Positions 1 through 7,367 of a stretch of DNA of 16,221 nucleotides are shown here, piece after piece. The notes beneath the pieces are model-generated. The model had not been told where the DNA came from and made no database searches. It worked only from the letters and a program-made list of their open reading frames with translations. The position numbers and the translations under genes are program-made. The DNA comes from Promethearchaeum sp. Lineage in GTDB: Archaea; Asgardarchaeota; Lokiarchaeia; Sigyniarchaeales; Promethearchaeaceae. Location of the stretch: positions 1 through 16,221 of the forward strand of contig JAUWPK010000022.1 of assembly GCA_030611625.1 (NCBI GenBank), in the 5' to 3' direction. Each line of letters opens with the position of its first letter. The stretch's first letter is position 1.

Positions 1-663
1 ATCTTCTTTAGTGGTTACGTCCTTAGCAATTAGCTTATCAATTTCTTCATAAGATTTAATACTATTTATAAAATCTTTTTGTAAAATATAATTATCTTCA
101 TTTGGATTTTTTAGAATTGAACAATTTTTCAGAACTAAGACCGCTCTATGAATTTTTGCCCTTGTAGTACTTAATATTTTAGCCAGATCCAGCTCCCCAA
201 AAACAACATCATCAAGATTTTGCTGTTTTATTGAGTCATGATAAGTATATAGTATTTTATGCATTAAATCCAAATTATCGATTGATTTTTTCTTAGTTAT
301 GTGTTCAACAATTAAATTTTTTGAATGTCGTATCATTTCTCTAGCAATTATCTTTGGATCATCCATTGGACCCTTCCATTCAGGACCAAATGAAGCAGTT
401 TCAATATCTCTCCAACAAAAAACGCACTGGTGATTACAAAATGGCAAAGTAGGCGTATTTTGAATGCATGTCTCCGATTCAATTCCAAAATATCCCTTAT
501 AACAGTTCCGATTTGAACGTCCTGTCAACAATTTTTGTTCCTGCCAATGGCATGGTTTAACTGCAGAATGTTTTAATGGTCCAACTATCCTATAATTCGA
601 TTTCGAATAGGATTTCACTAATTTTTGTTTATCAAATCCACTTTGTTGAGATTTCTTTTCCAT
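1..663 (-). CDS. taw1: tRNA 4-demethylwyosine synthase Taw1 (TYW1), N-terminal part, cut by window edge
   Basis: This is a radical SAM enzyme that condenses N1-methylguanosine-37 of tRNA-Phe with pyruvate to form the tricyclic 4-demethylwyosine base. The 221 visible residues start at ATG 663 and remain open at base 1. The family signature HSAVKPCHW is at residues 32-40. The radical SAM motif CX3CX2C is C76-C80-C83, followed by WR. Three further cysteines, C38, C54 and C66, match those that hold the second [4Fe-4S] cluster in archaeal homologues. No flavodoxin domain precedes it, so it is the archaeal form rather than the eukaryotic TYW1. After DDPKIIAREMIRHSKNLI (residues 101-118) there is a long stretch, about 122-208, that I do not recognise from the family; the expected GEPT-type motif has not appeared by residue 221. 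A TATA-like stretch lies near 698-708 on this strand. The family call is very secure; the insertion is discussed in the findings. Confidence 0.93.
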   Translation of the reverse strand, partial: MEKKSQQSGFDKQKLVKSYSKSNYRIVGPLKHSAVKPCHWQEQKLLTGRSNRNCYKGYFGIESETCIQNTPTLPFCNHQCVFCWRDIETASFGPEWKGPMDDPKIIAREMIRHSKNLIVEHITKKKSIDNLDLMHKILYTYHDSIKQQNLDDVVFGELDLAKILSTTRAKIHRAVLVLKNCSILKNPNEDNYILQKDFINSIKSYEEIDKLIAKDVTTKED

Positions 664-782
664 AAATATACAGAAAAATATAATGAACAGTGAAATAATT
701 ATTTTATCATGAAAATCGAAAGAATTCCCACTCCTTTAGGTGCGAGTTGTTCAATGTTTATAAAAATTAGTTTAAATCAAGA

Positions 783-1106
783 TCAATCAAGATCCAAATC
801 CTTACTCTCATCAGGATAAACTATTAACAAGAAATGTTTAATATCTACGGCTTTTTCTTTGATGAATGATTTAACTTCGGTCCGAGTAATAAATTCATTG
901 CATTTTGATTTTAGATGCTCTTCCTCTTCATTAGATAATAAATCCTTACCGAATTCATCCCAAGCATCCGTGTATAAATAACTATAGATTTGCTCCTTAA
1001 TCTCATCTCGGATTTTAATTCCAGATTGTAGAATTTCAATCCAATAAATATCTTCAAAAGAAATATTTTTGTAATCATATGATGAAAGATCGATTTCGGG
1101 GAACAT
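783..1106 (-). CDS. Small acidic hypothetical protein (107 aa)
   Basis: I do not recognise this protein. It is 107 residues long, starts at ATG 1106, and is rich in acidic residues with an acidic C-terminus (DESKDLDLD). It has no cysteine pairs, signal peptide or membrane segment. Predicted content is mostly helical around residues 40-85 (EIKEQIYSYLYTDAWDEF, then a charged EEEEHLKSKCNEF stretch), with a hydrophobic strand FLLIVYP near the end. It starts 49 bp downstream of the zinc-ribbon membrane protein gene on the same strand, so it is probably co-transcribed and might be a soluble partner. No strong Shine-Dalgarno sequence precedes it. A real gene is likely from its length and context, but function is open. 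Confidence 0.6.
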   Translation of the reverse strand: MFPEIDLSSYDYKNISFEDIYWIEILQSGIKIRDEIKEQIYSYLYTDAWDEFGKDLLSNEEEEHLKSKCNEFITRTEVKSFIKEKAVDIKHFLLIVYPDESKDLDLD

Positions 1107-1155
1107 TTACTTAATAAATAACAAAAAAGAAGAAAATAAAAACGTTAGGATAAAA

Positions 1156-2277
1156 TTAATATTTCTCTGAAAACACAGAATTCAAAATCATAATTCCTCC
1201 TCCTATGGCTAACATTAATCCAGACAAATTGAAAAATGAAGCCATAATTCCCAACACCAATTTTAAAATCCCGACCCACAAAGGAATGTCTTTTATTTGC
1301 TTTTTATAAGCAAAAAACAAGCTTACTATTAAATCAAATAAAAGTGCGGCAATTGCGATGAAGAAATATGTTTTAGTACCTGGATCCATTACATTTATTA
1401 AGAAAATAAAAGGACCAATGATAATAAATCCAAAAATTGATGCAAATTTATTTAAAATTGAAAGCAAGACTTCCCCAAAGGATTTCTTATATTTATTTGG
1501 AAAGAAAATTGCTCGATCAGTTAAAGCAATAATTATAATGAAGAAAGCTTTAAAACAAAGAAAAATTCCTGCCCCGTATGCAAAAACCGATCCCAGAATT
1601 CCCACAAGCAAATATTCTAATCCATAATTTGTTAAATCATGCCGTTCAATCTTTATCCGAACATAAAAATAATCATAAATGAATACCATTAAACTAACAA
1701 CAAAGGGTACTAGGGATTCTAATAAATCTGTAGAAAAATCAGGTGTTCCTGCACGTGGGATCATTGTCATAAGAATTACGACCCCAATTACTAATGCCCA
1801 AATAAGTTCGATTATAGCGGTTGTCATATTCATTTGATGAAAATAGGAATATTTTCCATTAGAACGGCGAAAACCTCCTTGTAAACTTGATGATTTTGGA
1901 ACACCACCTCTGTAAATATTTTGATAATGAACATCTTGCGATTTCTTTTCTTCTTCTTCATATTGAGGTGGAGTTGAATCTTTTTCTTCTGAGGGAGTTT
2001 TTTTAATTTTCTTTTTAACTTCATCATATTGTGTTTCAACGGATTTTTTTACAATTTTGCCACCTTTTTTAAGACTACGTCCAAAACTTTTCCCTATTTC
2101 TTTCCAGTTTTTCTTGGTTGAATCTGTTTTTCCATCTATTTTTACTGTTTTAGTTTTTATCAATTTTCCGCAAGTTTCACAATAAATTTTTTTGCCTTGC
2201 ATAAGAAGATCAATTTGTTCTTGACTAATTGGGTTGCCACAATCTGTACAGAACAGTTTTTTTGTGTTTACATTCAT
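1156..2277 (-). CDS. Zinc-ribbon polytopic membrane protein (373 aa)
   Basis: The N-terminus holds a zinc ribbon of form CX2C-X19-CX2C (C10, C13, C33, C36). A very basic, then acidic, probably disordered linker follows (residues about 40-145, with KK/EE-rich runs). The C-terminal part is hydrophobic, with segments near 152-174, 184-206, 219-252 (long, probably two passes), 268-297, 303-323 and 332-367 (probably two). The ribbon is very similar in sequence and spacing to that of the 594-residue protein encoded at 8547-10331 (compare DLLMQGKKIYCETCG with DLIMKGNNAYCENCG), so the two are paralogues. The ATG at 2277 is preceded by TTTGGAG about ten bases upstream. The gene is divergent from the acyltransferase gene and shares its short promoter region; a TATA-like element on this strand lies near 2312-2324. 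The function is unknown; a ribbon facing the cytoplasm that binds nucleic acid or protein is possible but is inference. Confidence 0.8.
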   Translation of the reverse strand: MNVNTKKLFCTDCGNPISQEQIDLLMQGKKIYCETCGKLIKTKTVKIDGKTDSTKKNWKEIGKSFGRSLKKGGKIVKKSVETQYDEVKKKIKKTPSEEKDSTPPQYEEEEKKSQDVHYQNIYRGGVPKSSSLQGGFRRSNGKYSYFHQMNMTTAIIELIWALVIGVVILMTMIPRAGTPDFSTDLLESLVPFVVSLMVFIYDYFYVRIKIERHDLTNYGLEYLLVGILGSVFAYGAGIFLCFKAFFIIIIALTDRAIFFPNKYKKSFGEVLLSILNKFASIFGFIIIGPFIFLINVMDPGTKTYFFIAIAALLFDLIVSLFFAYKKQIKDIPLWVGILKLVLGIMASFFNLSGLMLAIGGGIMILNSVFSEKY

Positions 2278-2330
2278 TTTTTATTACTCCAAACCAAAAT
2301 ATTTAATTCTATCTTTAAAATAAATTCGGA

Positions 2331-2340
2331 TATATAAAAA
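2331..2340 (+). promoter_or_regulatory. TATA-like box for the acyltransferase gene
   Basis: TATATAAAAA lies in the 111-bp divergent region between the zinc-ribbon gene and the acyltransferase gene. Transcription would be expected to begin about 25 bp downstream, near 2358-2362, giving a short leader of about 30 nt before the TTG at 2389. The motif is partly symmetrical, so it could also serve the minus-strand gene. Confidence 0.5.
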
Positions 2341-2357
2341 TCTCATTATTGAGAATA

Positions 2358-2378
2358 TTACCTTCTAAAATAAGGTAA
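2358..2378 (+). promoter_or_regulatory. Inverted repeat in the leader overlapping the ribosome-binding region
   Basis: TTACCTT (2358-2364) and AAGGTAA (2372-2378) are perfect 7-base complementary arms around a 7-base loop. The right arm runs directly into GAGGG, the purine-rich stretch six to ten bases before the TTG start at 2389. If the transcript starts at the position expected from the TATA box, this hairpin would sit at its 5' end beside the ribosome-binding region. It could also be a repressor operator in DNA form. Confidence 0.4.
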
Positions 2379-2388
2379 GAGGGTTTTT

Positions 2389-3564
2389 TTGGAATACAAC
2401 CCAACTTCATATATGAAGTCACTTCGTATATCTCCTGTCGATATGTATTTTGTGAATAGACGTTTTCCAATCGAATTTATATTGTTTTATCCATACCGGA
2501 TCCAAGCAAAACCACTCAAAAAAGCTTTGAAAAAAGTAGCTTCACTTTTTTGGCCAGCTTTTGGAACATATACAAATGGTGAGATCCAAGCTTTAACTGA
2601 TCTAGAAGACGATTGGTGGAAAGAAGAAACAATCGATACAATTTTTGATCCAACCAAAAAAAATGACAACATACATAATGAATTTGGGACAGAATATCTA
2701 AAATCGCTCCAATATTCAAAAAATTTTAAACCCCCTCTTCGGTTATGTCATTTCAAGCTAATTCATTTTCAAAACGGCACTATGCTTATTCCCACAATGA
2801 ATCATCTTGTAGGAGATGGGTATAGTTATTTCTATCTTCTTTCTGTCCTAGCAACTCTATATCGAAAACGAAACCTGCCTTTTGCATCTCTATTTATTGG
2901 AAAAATTTTCAAACCGCGCCTTATACGGATAATAAATAAGAAAATCCAGGTTCCTAAAGATATTTTGGAAGGTTATCTTCCTGATGAAACATTGACTGTT
3001 GAATTTATAGAATTCAAAAAAACCGAAATCCGACAGAAAGTACTACAAGCCTCAGAACAATCGGGGTTACCGATTTCTACCAATGATATTTTATGTGCAA
3101 TAGAGGTATTGTCTATCCTTGATTCACAATCAAACGAAAATCCGTCCAATATTCACTTGGTTATTCCGATTGATGTGAGACGCGGGGTTCCGGAATATGG
3201 AAAAAAATTTTTCGGTAATGGGATCATGATACTGAAAATTCTATTTCAATCTTCCGAAATCGCTAATTCCACCATTGAATCAATTGCAATACATATTCGG
3301 AAATCTATTCCAAATGTTAATACCGAATCTTTTGAATTATTTAATGAAAAAGTGATCCAATGGATTGATACGGGTAATTATGATAAACTTCTTCCTTATA
3401 ACCCAGAGAAAGACTGCTTAGTGACAAATTTATCTCGGATTCCTTTCAAAACCCTGAATTTTGGCAATGGTATACCCACTTTGGTTGCTCCAACTACGAT
3501 CGGAAAAGGTTCGACTTTAGTAACCTCCAACAAGGACAATTACATATTACGACGGGTGAGATAA
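2389..3564 (+). CDS. BAHD-like acyltransferase (HxxxDG family)
   Basis: This 391-residue protein resembles acyl-CoA-dependent acyltransferases of the BAHD/condensation-domain fold. The catalytic HxxxDG motif is seen as H139-LVG-D143-G144 within MNHLVGDGYSYFYLL. The second half carries IDVRRGVPEYGKKFFGNG (residues 261-278), matching the DxR...Y/FFGN block of BAHD enzymes. Near the end, NFGNG (357-361) takes the place of the structural DFGWG motif, so the tryptophan is lost. The length is slightly below the 430-450 residues usual for plant enzymes. The first start is TTG 2389, with GAGGG just upstream; an in-frame ATG at 2413 (residue 9) is the alternative. No membrane segment is seen. The acyl donor and acceptor cannot be told from the sequence; lipids, alcohols and amines are all possible. 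The condensation domain of peptide synthetases is the other relative, but no carrier protein is nearby. Confidence 0.78.
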   Translation: MEYNPTSYMKSLRISPVDMYFVNRRFPIEFILFYPYRIQAKPLKKALKKVASLFWPAFGTYTNGEIQALTDLEDDWWKEETIDTIFDPTKKNDNIHNEFGTEYLKSLQYSKNFKPPLRLCHFKLIHFQNGTMLIPTMNHLVGDGYSYFYLLSVLATLYRKRNLPFASLFIGKIFKPRLIRIINKKIQVPKDILEGYLPDETLTVEFIEFKKTEIRQKVLQASEQSGLPISTNDILCAIEVLSILDSQSNENPSNIHLVIPIDVRRGVPEYGKKFFGNGIMILKILFQSSEIANSTIESIAIHIRKSIPNVNTESFELFNEKVIQWIDTGNYDKLLPYNPEKDCLVTNLSRIPFKTLNFGNGIPTLVAPTTIGKGSTLVTSNKDNYILRRVR

Positions 3565-3587
3565 TTACTATCAACGCTGTTATGGAT

Positions 3588-3618
3588 GAATTTTTTATTT
3601 TTTCCTATCTTTTCTGTT
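3588..3618 (+). terminator. T-rich terminator after the acyltransferase gene
   Basis: About 25 bp after the acyltransferase stop codon the plus strand shows T-runs (a six-T run, then ATTTTTTCC, then TCTTTTCTG). Archaeal termination commonly uses such U-tracts. No hairpin is obvious. Confidence 0.45.
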
Positions 3619-3659
3619 AAGTTCTGCATTGAAAAATATTGAGTAATAGAAAATTTGGT

Positions 3660-3696
3660 TTAAAAAATAAATTTAAAAAAAATTTGATTAAAAAAT
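3660..3696 (-). terminator. T-rich terminator after the surface-protein gene
   Basis: On the minus strand the stretch 30-65 bases past the surface-protein stop codon contains several runs of T (six, eight and six bases). With the plus-strand T-runs at 3588-3618 it forms a convergent termination region between two oppositely oriented genes. Confidence 0.45.
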
Positions 3697-3724
3697 GGAT
3701 TCAGGTTAATCAACTGATGTTAAA

Positions 3725-6127
3725 TTAAGTTAGTTTTCGTTTCTTAAAGATAAGAATGCTAATCCCTAATAACATACATCCAAACAGTACCGAAGGTGAC
3801 CAACCAATAAAGGTTTCAGAATCAGGATAGCTGTCGGGATCCAAAGGATCGGTACCTGCTTCAATTTCCTCGTCATCATCATAAGAATCCCCATCAGTAT
3901 CACGATCATTAGGATCTGTGTTATATGTATTTACTTCCTCTCCATCAGATAAACTATCTCCATCGCTGTCTTCATCATTAGGATCTGTATTATAAGTGTT
4001 TACTTCTTCCCCGTCGGATAAGCCATCATTATCGCTATCTGAATTTGAGGGATCTGTTTGACCATTATATTCTTCTAGATTTGTTAATCCATCTCCATCC
4101 AAGTCTCCACTTCCATCAAGATCATAATTTGGATCTAAATCATATGAAATTTCCCAACCATCAGGCATTCCATCATTATCTGAATCTGCGAGATTAGGAT
4201 CTGTGCTATAGGTGTTTACTTCTTCTCCATCTAAAAGCCCATCATCATCACTATCTACATTATGAGGATCTGTGCTATAAGTGTTAACTTCTTCTCCATC
4301 CAAAAGCCCATCATCATCCGAATCTGAATCGTTAGGATCTGTTAGATATGTGTAAACTTCTTCTCCATCAGAAAGTCCATCATCATCCGTATCGGCTAAT
4401 AGAGGATCCGTTCCTATATCCAATTCAACCCCATCGGAAATAGTATCACCATCCGTATCCCATAACAGAGGATTTGTCCCCAGAAATACCTCAAATCCAT
4501 CCAGTAAACCATCCCCGTCTGTATCATTTTTGTAGGGAGTAGTTCCTAGACTAACTTCTTCCCCATCGAGCAATCCGTCGGAATCTGTGTCATTATTTCT
4601 CGGATGTGTTCCTAAAGAAAATTCTTCTCCGTCAGACAACCCATCATTATCAGGATCGTAAGAATCCCAGAGTGGTCCTGGAGAAGTAAAATTGTTATTG
4701 GGAAATGTGTCGTTAGACCATCCGACTCCACCATTTTCATAAAAAAAAGAATCGGTTATTCCCCATATATAATTCTCTTCAACAATATTATTTTCTGAAC
4801 CTGTATAATAAACAACCGCATTCTCACTGTTAGAAATCAGATTCAAAATAATATCATTATCCGTACTGTTATAGATGTCACTCCCTGTATCATAATATGA
4901 GAGATAAATCGCACCTACATCCCAATTACCATCAATGAGGGAAATATTGTTTCCTGCTATTAAATTGCCTTTCGATGCAACTAAAGAAACACCATCATCA
5001 CCACTGTCAGTGAAATTATTACCGGTGATAATATTATCATACGCATAATGAAGATAGAGCGCACCATCAGAGCAACTATCAACATCATTTTCAATTATTC
5101 TATTACAAGATGAATTATCGGTAAGATATATTCCTTCATAACGAACACCTGAAATAAAATTACCAGTGGCGATGTTGTGATGAGAAGAGGAGATGAGTAT
5201 CCCATCCCCGCCACTAGAAATAGTATTTCCAGAAATAGTGTTATAATTACTTTCAGAACGGAAACCAATGTTGGGATCACCGTAGTCCCATCCATTACCT
5301 GCGACATTATTGTCAGTAATTGTATTGTAATTAGATCCTTGTGAAAAAGAAAGCCCGTCTTGATCATTACTAACAATATTATTATTATTTATAGTATTGT
5401 AACTGCAATTTTGGAAAAAAACACCAAGATAATTATTATGAGCGCCGTTATATCTGAATTGCAGATGATGGGAATTATAAATAATGTATCCAAAATAATC
5501 GTTGTACATCACTGAATTATACTCCAACACTGAATAATTGGAATGAAATATATTAATAGCACTCCCTCCGTTATATGTTATACTATTACTAGTTATATGA
5601 AGATTTGGGGAACTTATAACGTAGATACCATCGTTATTACTAGTAATTGTGCAATTGTCTATTTCTACATTTCTACAGTTATATATAAATATTGCTGAAC
5701 TTGCTGCATTGGTGAGAGTACAGTTTCTAAATGTTACATAATAATCGGAATTATATAAAAGAATACAATGTTGAGCACCACCAGCGTCAATTTCAAAATC
5801 TTGGATGATGAAGGGATCCCCAGCAGTTCCGCTCCCAGTTTTATCTGGAAATTCTTCCAAGTACCATTCACTATATAATTCAATAACATCATGCGTTTCC
5901 GAAGATCTAATCTCGATATGTGGAGATGTTGAAGAATCTAACAAATCATAAAAAAAATTTACGGACATAAGAATCTGTGTAAGAATAAGAACTCCTATGA
6001 TTCCCCCTATCGACCATCTCGACTTTTTATTGTAAAATGTAATATTTTTGTTCATATTGAATTTCTCCATTATTTTATTACTCCCAATTTTAGAATGGGA
6101 ATCAAATAAAAAACATGTTTGCTTCAT
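3725..6127 (-). CDS. Surface-anchored NosD-like beta-helix protein with TSP3-type calcium repeats
   Basis: This 800-residue protein has the layout of an archaeal cell-surface protein. A basic N-terminal stretch and a hydrophobic segment (residues 39-58) form a signal peptide or anchor. GSGTAGDPFIIQDFEID (98-114) begins a right-handed parallel beta-helix of NosD/PbH1 type, with repeated N-T-I-x-x-N-type turns to about residue 470. From residue 487 to about 764 there are about twelve tandem DxDxDGxxDxxE repeats of thrombospondin type-3 kind, which bind calcium. A C-terminal hydrophobic segment (about 776-794) ends in KKRK, so the chain is tethered with the stalk and helix outside. The first ATG (6127) gives an odd 19-residue preface; ATG 6070, ten bases after GGGAG, or ATG 6055 gives a more normal signal sequence. 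Likely roles are adhesion or glycan binding; beta-helix enzymes such as lyases are possible, but no catalytic residues can be assigned. Confidence 0.85.
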   Translation of the reverse strand: MKQTCFLFDSHSKIGSNKIMEKFNMNKNITFYNKKSRWSIGGIIGVLILTQILMSVNFFYDLLDSSTSPHIEIRSSETHDVIELYSEWYLEEFPDKTGSGTAGDPFIIQDFEIDAGGAQHCILLYNSDYYVTFRNCTLTNAASSAIFIYNCRNVEIDNCTITSNNDGIYVISSPNLHITSNSITYNGGSAINIFHSNYSVLEYNSVMYNDYFGYIIYNSHHLQFRYNGAHNNYLGVFFQNCSYNTINNNNIVSNDQDGLSFSQGSNYNTITDNNVAGNGWDYGDPNIGFRSESNYNTISGNTISSGGDGILISSSHHNIATGNFISGVRYEGIYLTDNSSCNRIIENDVDSCSDGALYLHYAYDNIITGNNFTDSGDDGVSLVASKGNLIAGNNISLIDGNWDVGAIYLSYYDTGSDIYNSTDNDIILNLISNSENAVVYYTGSENNIVEENYIWGITDSFFYENGGVGWSNDTFPNNNFTSPGPLWDSYDPDNDGLSDGEEFSLGTHPRNNDTDSDGLLDGEEVSLGTTPYKNDTDGDGLLDGFEVFLGTNPLLWDTDGDTISDGVELDIGTDPLLADTDDDGLSDGEEVYTYLTDPNDSDSDDDGLLDGEEVNTYSTDPHNVDSDDDGLLDGEEVNTYSTDPNLADSDNDGMPDGWEISYDLDPNYDLDGSGDLDGDGLTNLEEYNGQTDPSNSDSDNDGLSDGEEVNTYNTDPNDEDSDGDSLSDGEEVNTYNTDPNDRDTDGDSYDDDEEIEAGTDPLDPDSYPDSETFIGWSPSVLFGCMLLGISILIFKKRKLT
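3837..4669 (-). repeat. Tandem TSP3-type repeats (about 12 units, mostly 66-69 bp)
   Basis: This stretch encodes about twelve copies of a 22-23 residue unit with pattern DxDxDGLxDGEEVxxxxTDPxxx. Two neighbouring copies (about 4170-4310) are nearly identical in protein, differing only in the last three residues, and very close in DNA. The ninth copy is longer and EF-hand-like (DLDGSGDLDGDG), breaking the register. The unit is coding and its periodicity is not that of a CRISPR array. Confidence 0.85.
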
Positions 6128-6264
6128 GATATACCTTATTGTATTGATTTTTTAAGATAAAAGGTAATTCATGAAACTTAATATATCATTAGATTGTTAG
6201 AGTGTAAAAGTGTTTAGTTTCATTAAAATAAGCACCCAAAAATCGTGATTTCTTATCATTAAAA

Positions 6265-6274
6265 GTTATAAATA
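6265..6274 (+). promoter_or_regulatory. TATA-like box for the CPBP protease gene
   Basis: GTTATAAATA lies about 27 bp before the ATG at 6298, preceded by the purine-rich ATTAAAA. Transcription would begin a few bases before, or at, the start codon, so the mRNA is expected to be leaderless. This agrees with the absence of a Shine-Dalgarno sequence. Confidence 0.6.
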
Positions 6275-6297
6275 GAAAAAAGGCGAAATATTACATA

Positions 6298-7320
6298 ATG
6301 GAGAAGAAAAACATTTTTTCATGGGTCATTTTATTTGGTTTATCCATTGCTTCACCAGTAATTGTAATGTTTATCACTGATCAAAACTCTTTGTTTCAGA
6401 AGATCTCGCTTGTGATTTCGATGATTTTTATCACCAGTACGATTTTATTGTTACTTTTACCTGATATTAATAGGGGTTTTCTTGAATTTATAAAACCGAA
6501 ATCGACATATTATCTCTTCGTGTTAATAATCTTACTGATTCCACTTATCAATTGGTTTTTTATTCCTGATTTTTCTTCCAAGCTAAAGGAGATTTTAGGT
6601 TCTTACATCCTTTGGTATATCATTCCTGCATTGATCATGTTGGTGCCCACTTTCCATACCAAATTAAAACATTGGGGTCCACTATTTCATATAGCAGGAG
6701 TAATAATTCTTGCAATTGGATTTGATAATAGATCCACAGATCCGACAGTTAGTGGATTTATCGATTTAAGCTACGCATTCAATGCTTTGTGGGTATCAGG
6801 ATTATGTCTAGCTATTATCTCAATTCAATATGATGATTATTCAGAATTTTTTAATTGGAACATCGATTTGAAAAAAATATGGTTTCCACTTGGTATTTTG
6901 TTATCATTCGCGATAATTGTCCTTCCAGTCGGGCTTCTAAGTGGGTTTATTGTATGGAATCCGAATTGGGAGGGGGTAGGCGTATTTTTCATCACTTTCC
7001 TTGGAATTTGGTTTACAATAGCTTTACCTGAAGAAGTGATTGCTCGCGGTATCATTCAGCACCAAATGTTAAAAGCAGCGAAGGAAAATATTTCAAAATA
7101 TAGAAAAGGTTATACGATTATAATTATTCTTCTTGCTTCCTTTATTTTTGGAATATCCCACTGGAATAACACTTCCGCAGAATTTGTATGGATCTACATT
7201 GGGTTAGCCACTGTAGCAGGTATTGGATTTGGAGTGTGTTGGAAAAAGCATGGACTATTCTCTTCCATGTTGATGCATACGTTAATTGATTTTATATGGG
7301 TAATGTGCTTTAGCGCTTGA
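6298..7320 (+). CDS. CPBP-family (CAAX protease and bacteriocin-processing) intramembrane metalloprotease
   Basis: This 340-residue protein is almost entirely membrane-embedded, with about nine hydrophobic segments. The C-terminal part carries the three motifs of the CPBP (Abi, Rce1-like) family: E245-E246-VIA-R250, F284-GIS-H288 in FIFGISHWNN, and H327-TLI-D331. These glutamates and histidines form the active site of the family, whose eukaryotic member Rce1 cuts prenylated CAAX proteins. The archaeal substrates are mostly unknown. The N-terminal 150 residues add four or five membrane segments beyond the minimal domain. The gene has its own TATA box and is divergent from the surface-protein gene and convergent with the winged-helix regulator. 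All key residues are present, so activity is expected. Family assignment is firm; substrate is not. Confidence 0.88.
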   Translation: MEKKNIFSWVILFGLSIASPVIVMFITDQNSLFQKISLVISMIFITSTILLLLLPDINRGFLEFIKPKSTYYLFVLIILLIPLINWFFIPDFSSKLKEILGSYILWYIIPALIMLVPTFHTKLKHWGPLFHIAGVIILAIGFDNRSTDPTVSGFIDLSYAFNALWVSGLCLAIISIQYDDYSEFFNWNIDLKKIWFPLGILLSFAIIVLPVGLLSGFIVWNPNWEGVGVFFITFLGIWFTIALPEEVIARGIIQHQMLKAAKENISKYRKGYTIIIILLASFIFGISHWNNTSAEFVWIYIGLATVAGIGFGVCWKKHGLFSSMLMHTLIDFIWVMCFSA

Positions 7321-7347
7321 AAAATCTTATTTTGTGACAATTTTTCA
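7318..7347. terminator. Hairpin between convergent genes
   Basis: TGAAAAAT (7318-7325, starting at the CPBP stop codon) and ATTTTTCA (7340-7347) are perfect 8-base complementary arms with a 14-base loop. It lies between two convergent genes, so it could end transcription in either direction. The arms are AT-only apart from one pair, so stability is weak. Confidence 0.4.
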
Positions 7348-7367
7348 TCGTTTTATTATTTCTTCGA

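Noticed and set aside
3837..4669. Regularly spaced repeats that could suggest CRISPR
   Set aside because: Repeats are contiguous, in frame, and encode TSP3 calcium-binding units; there are no unique spacers.
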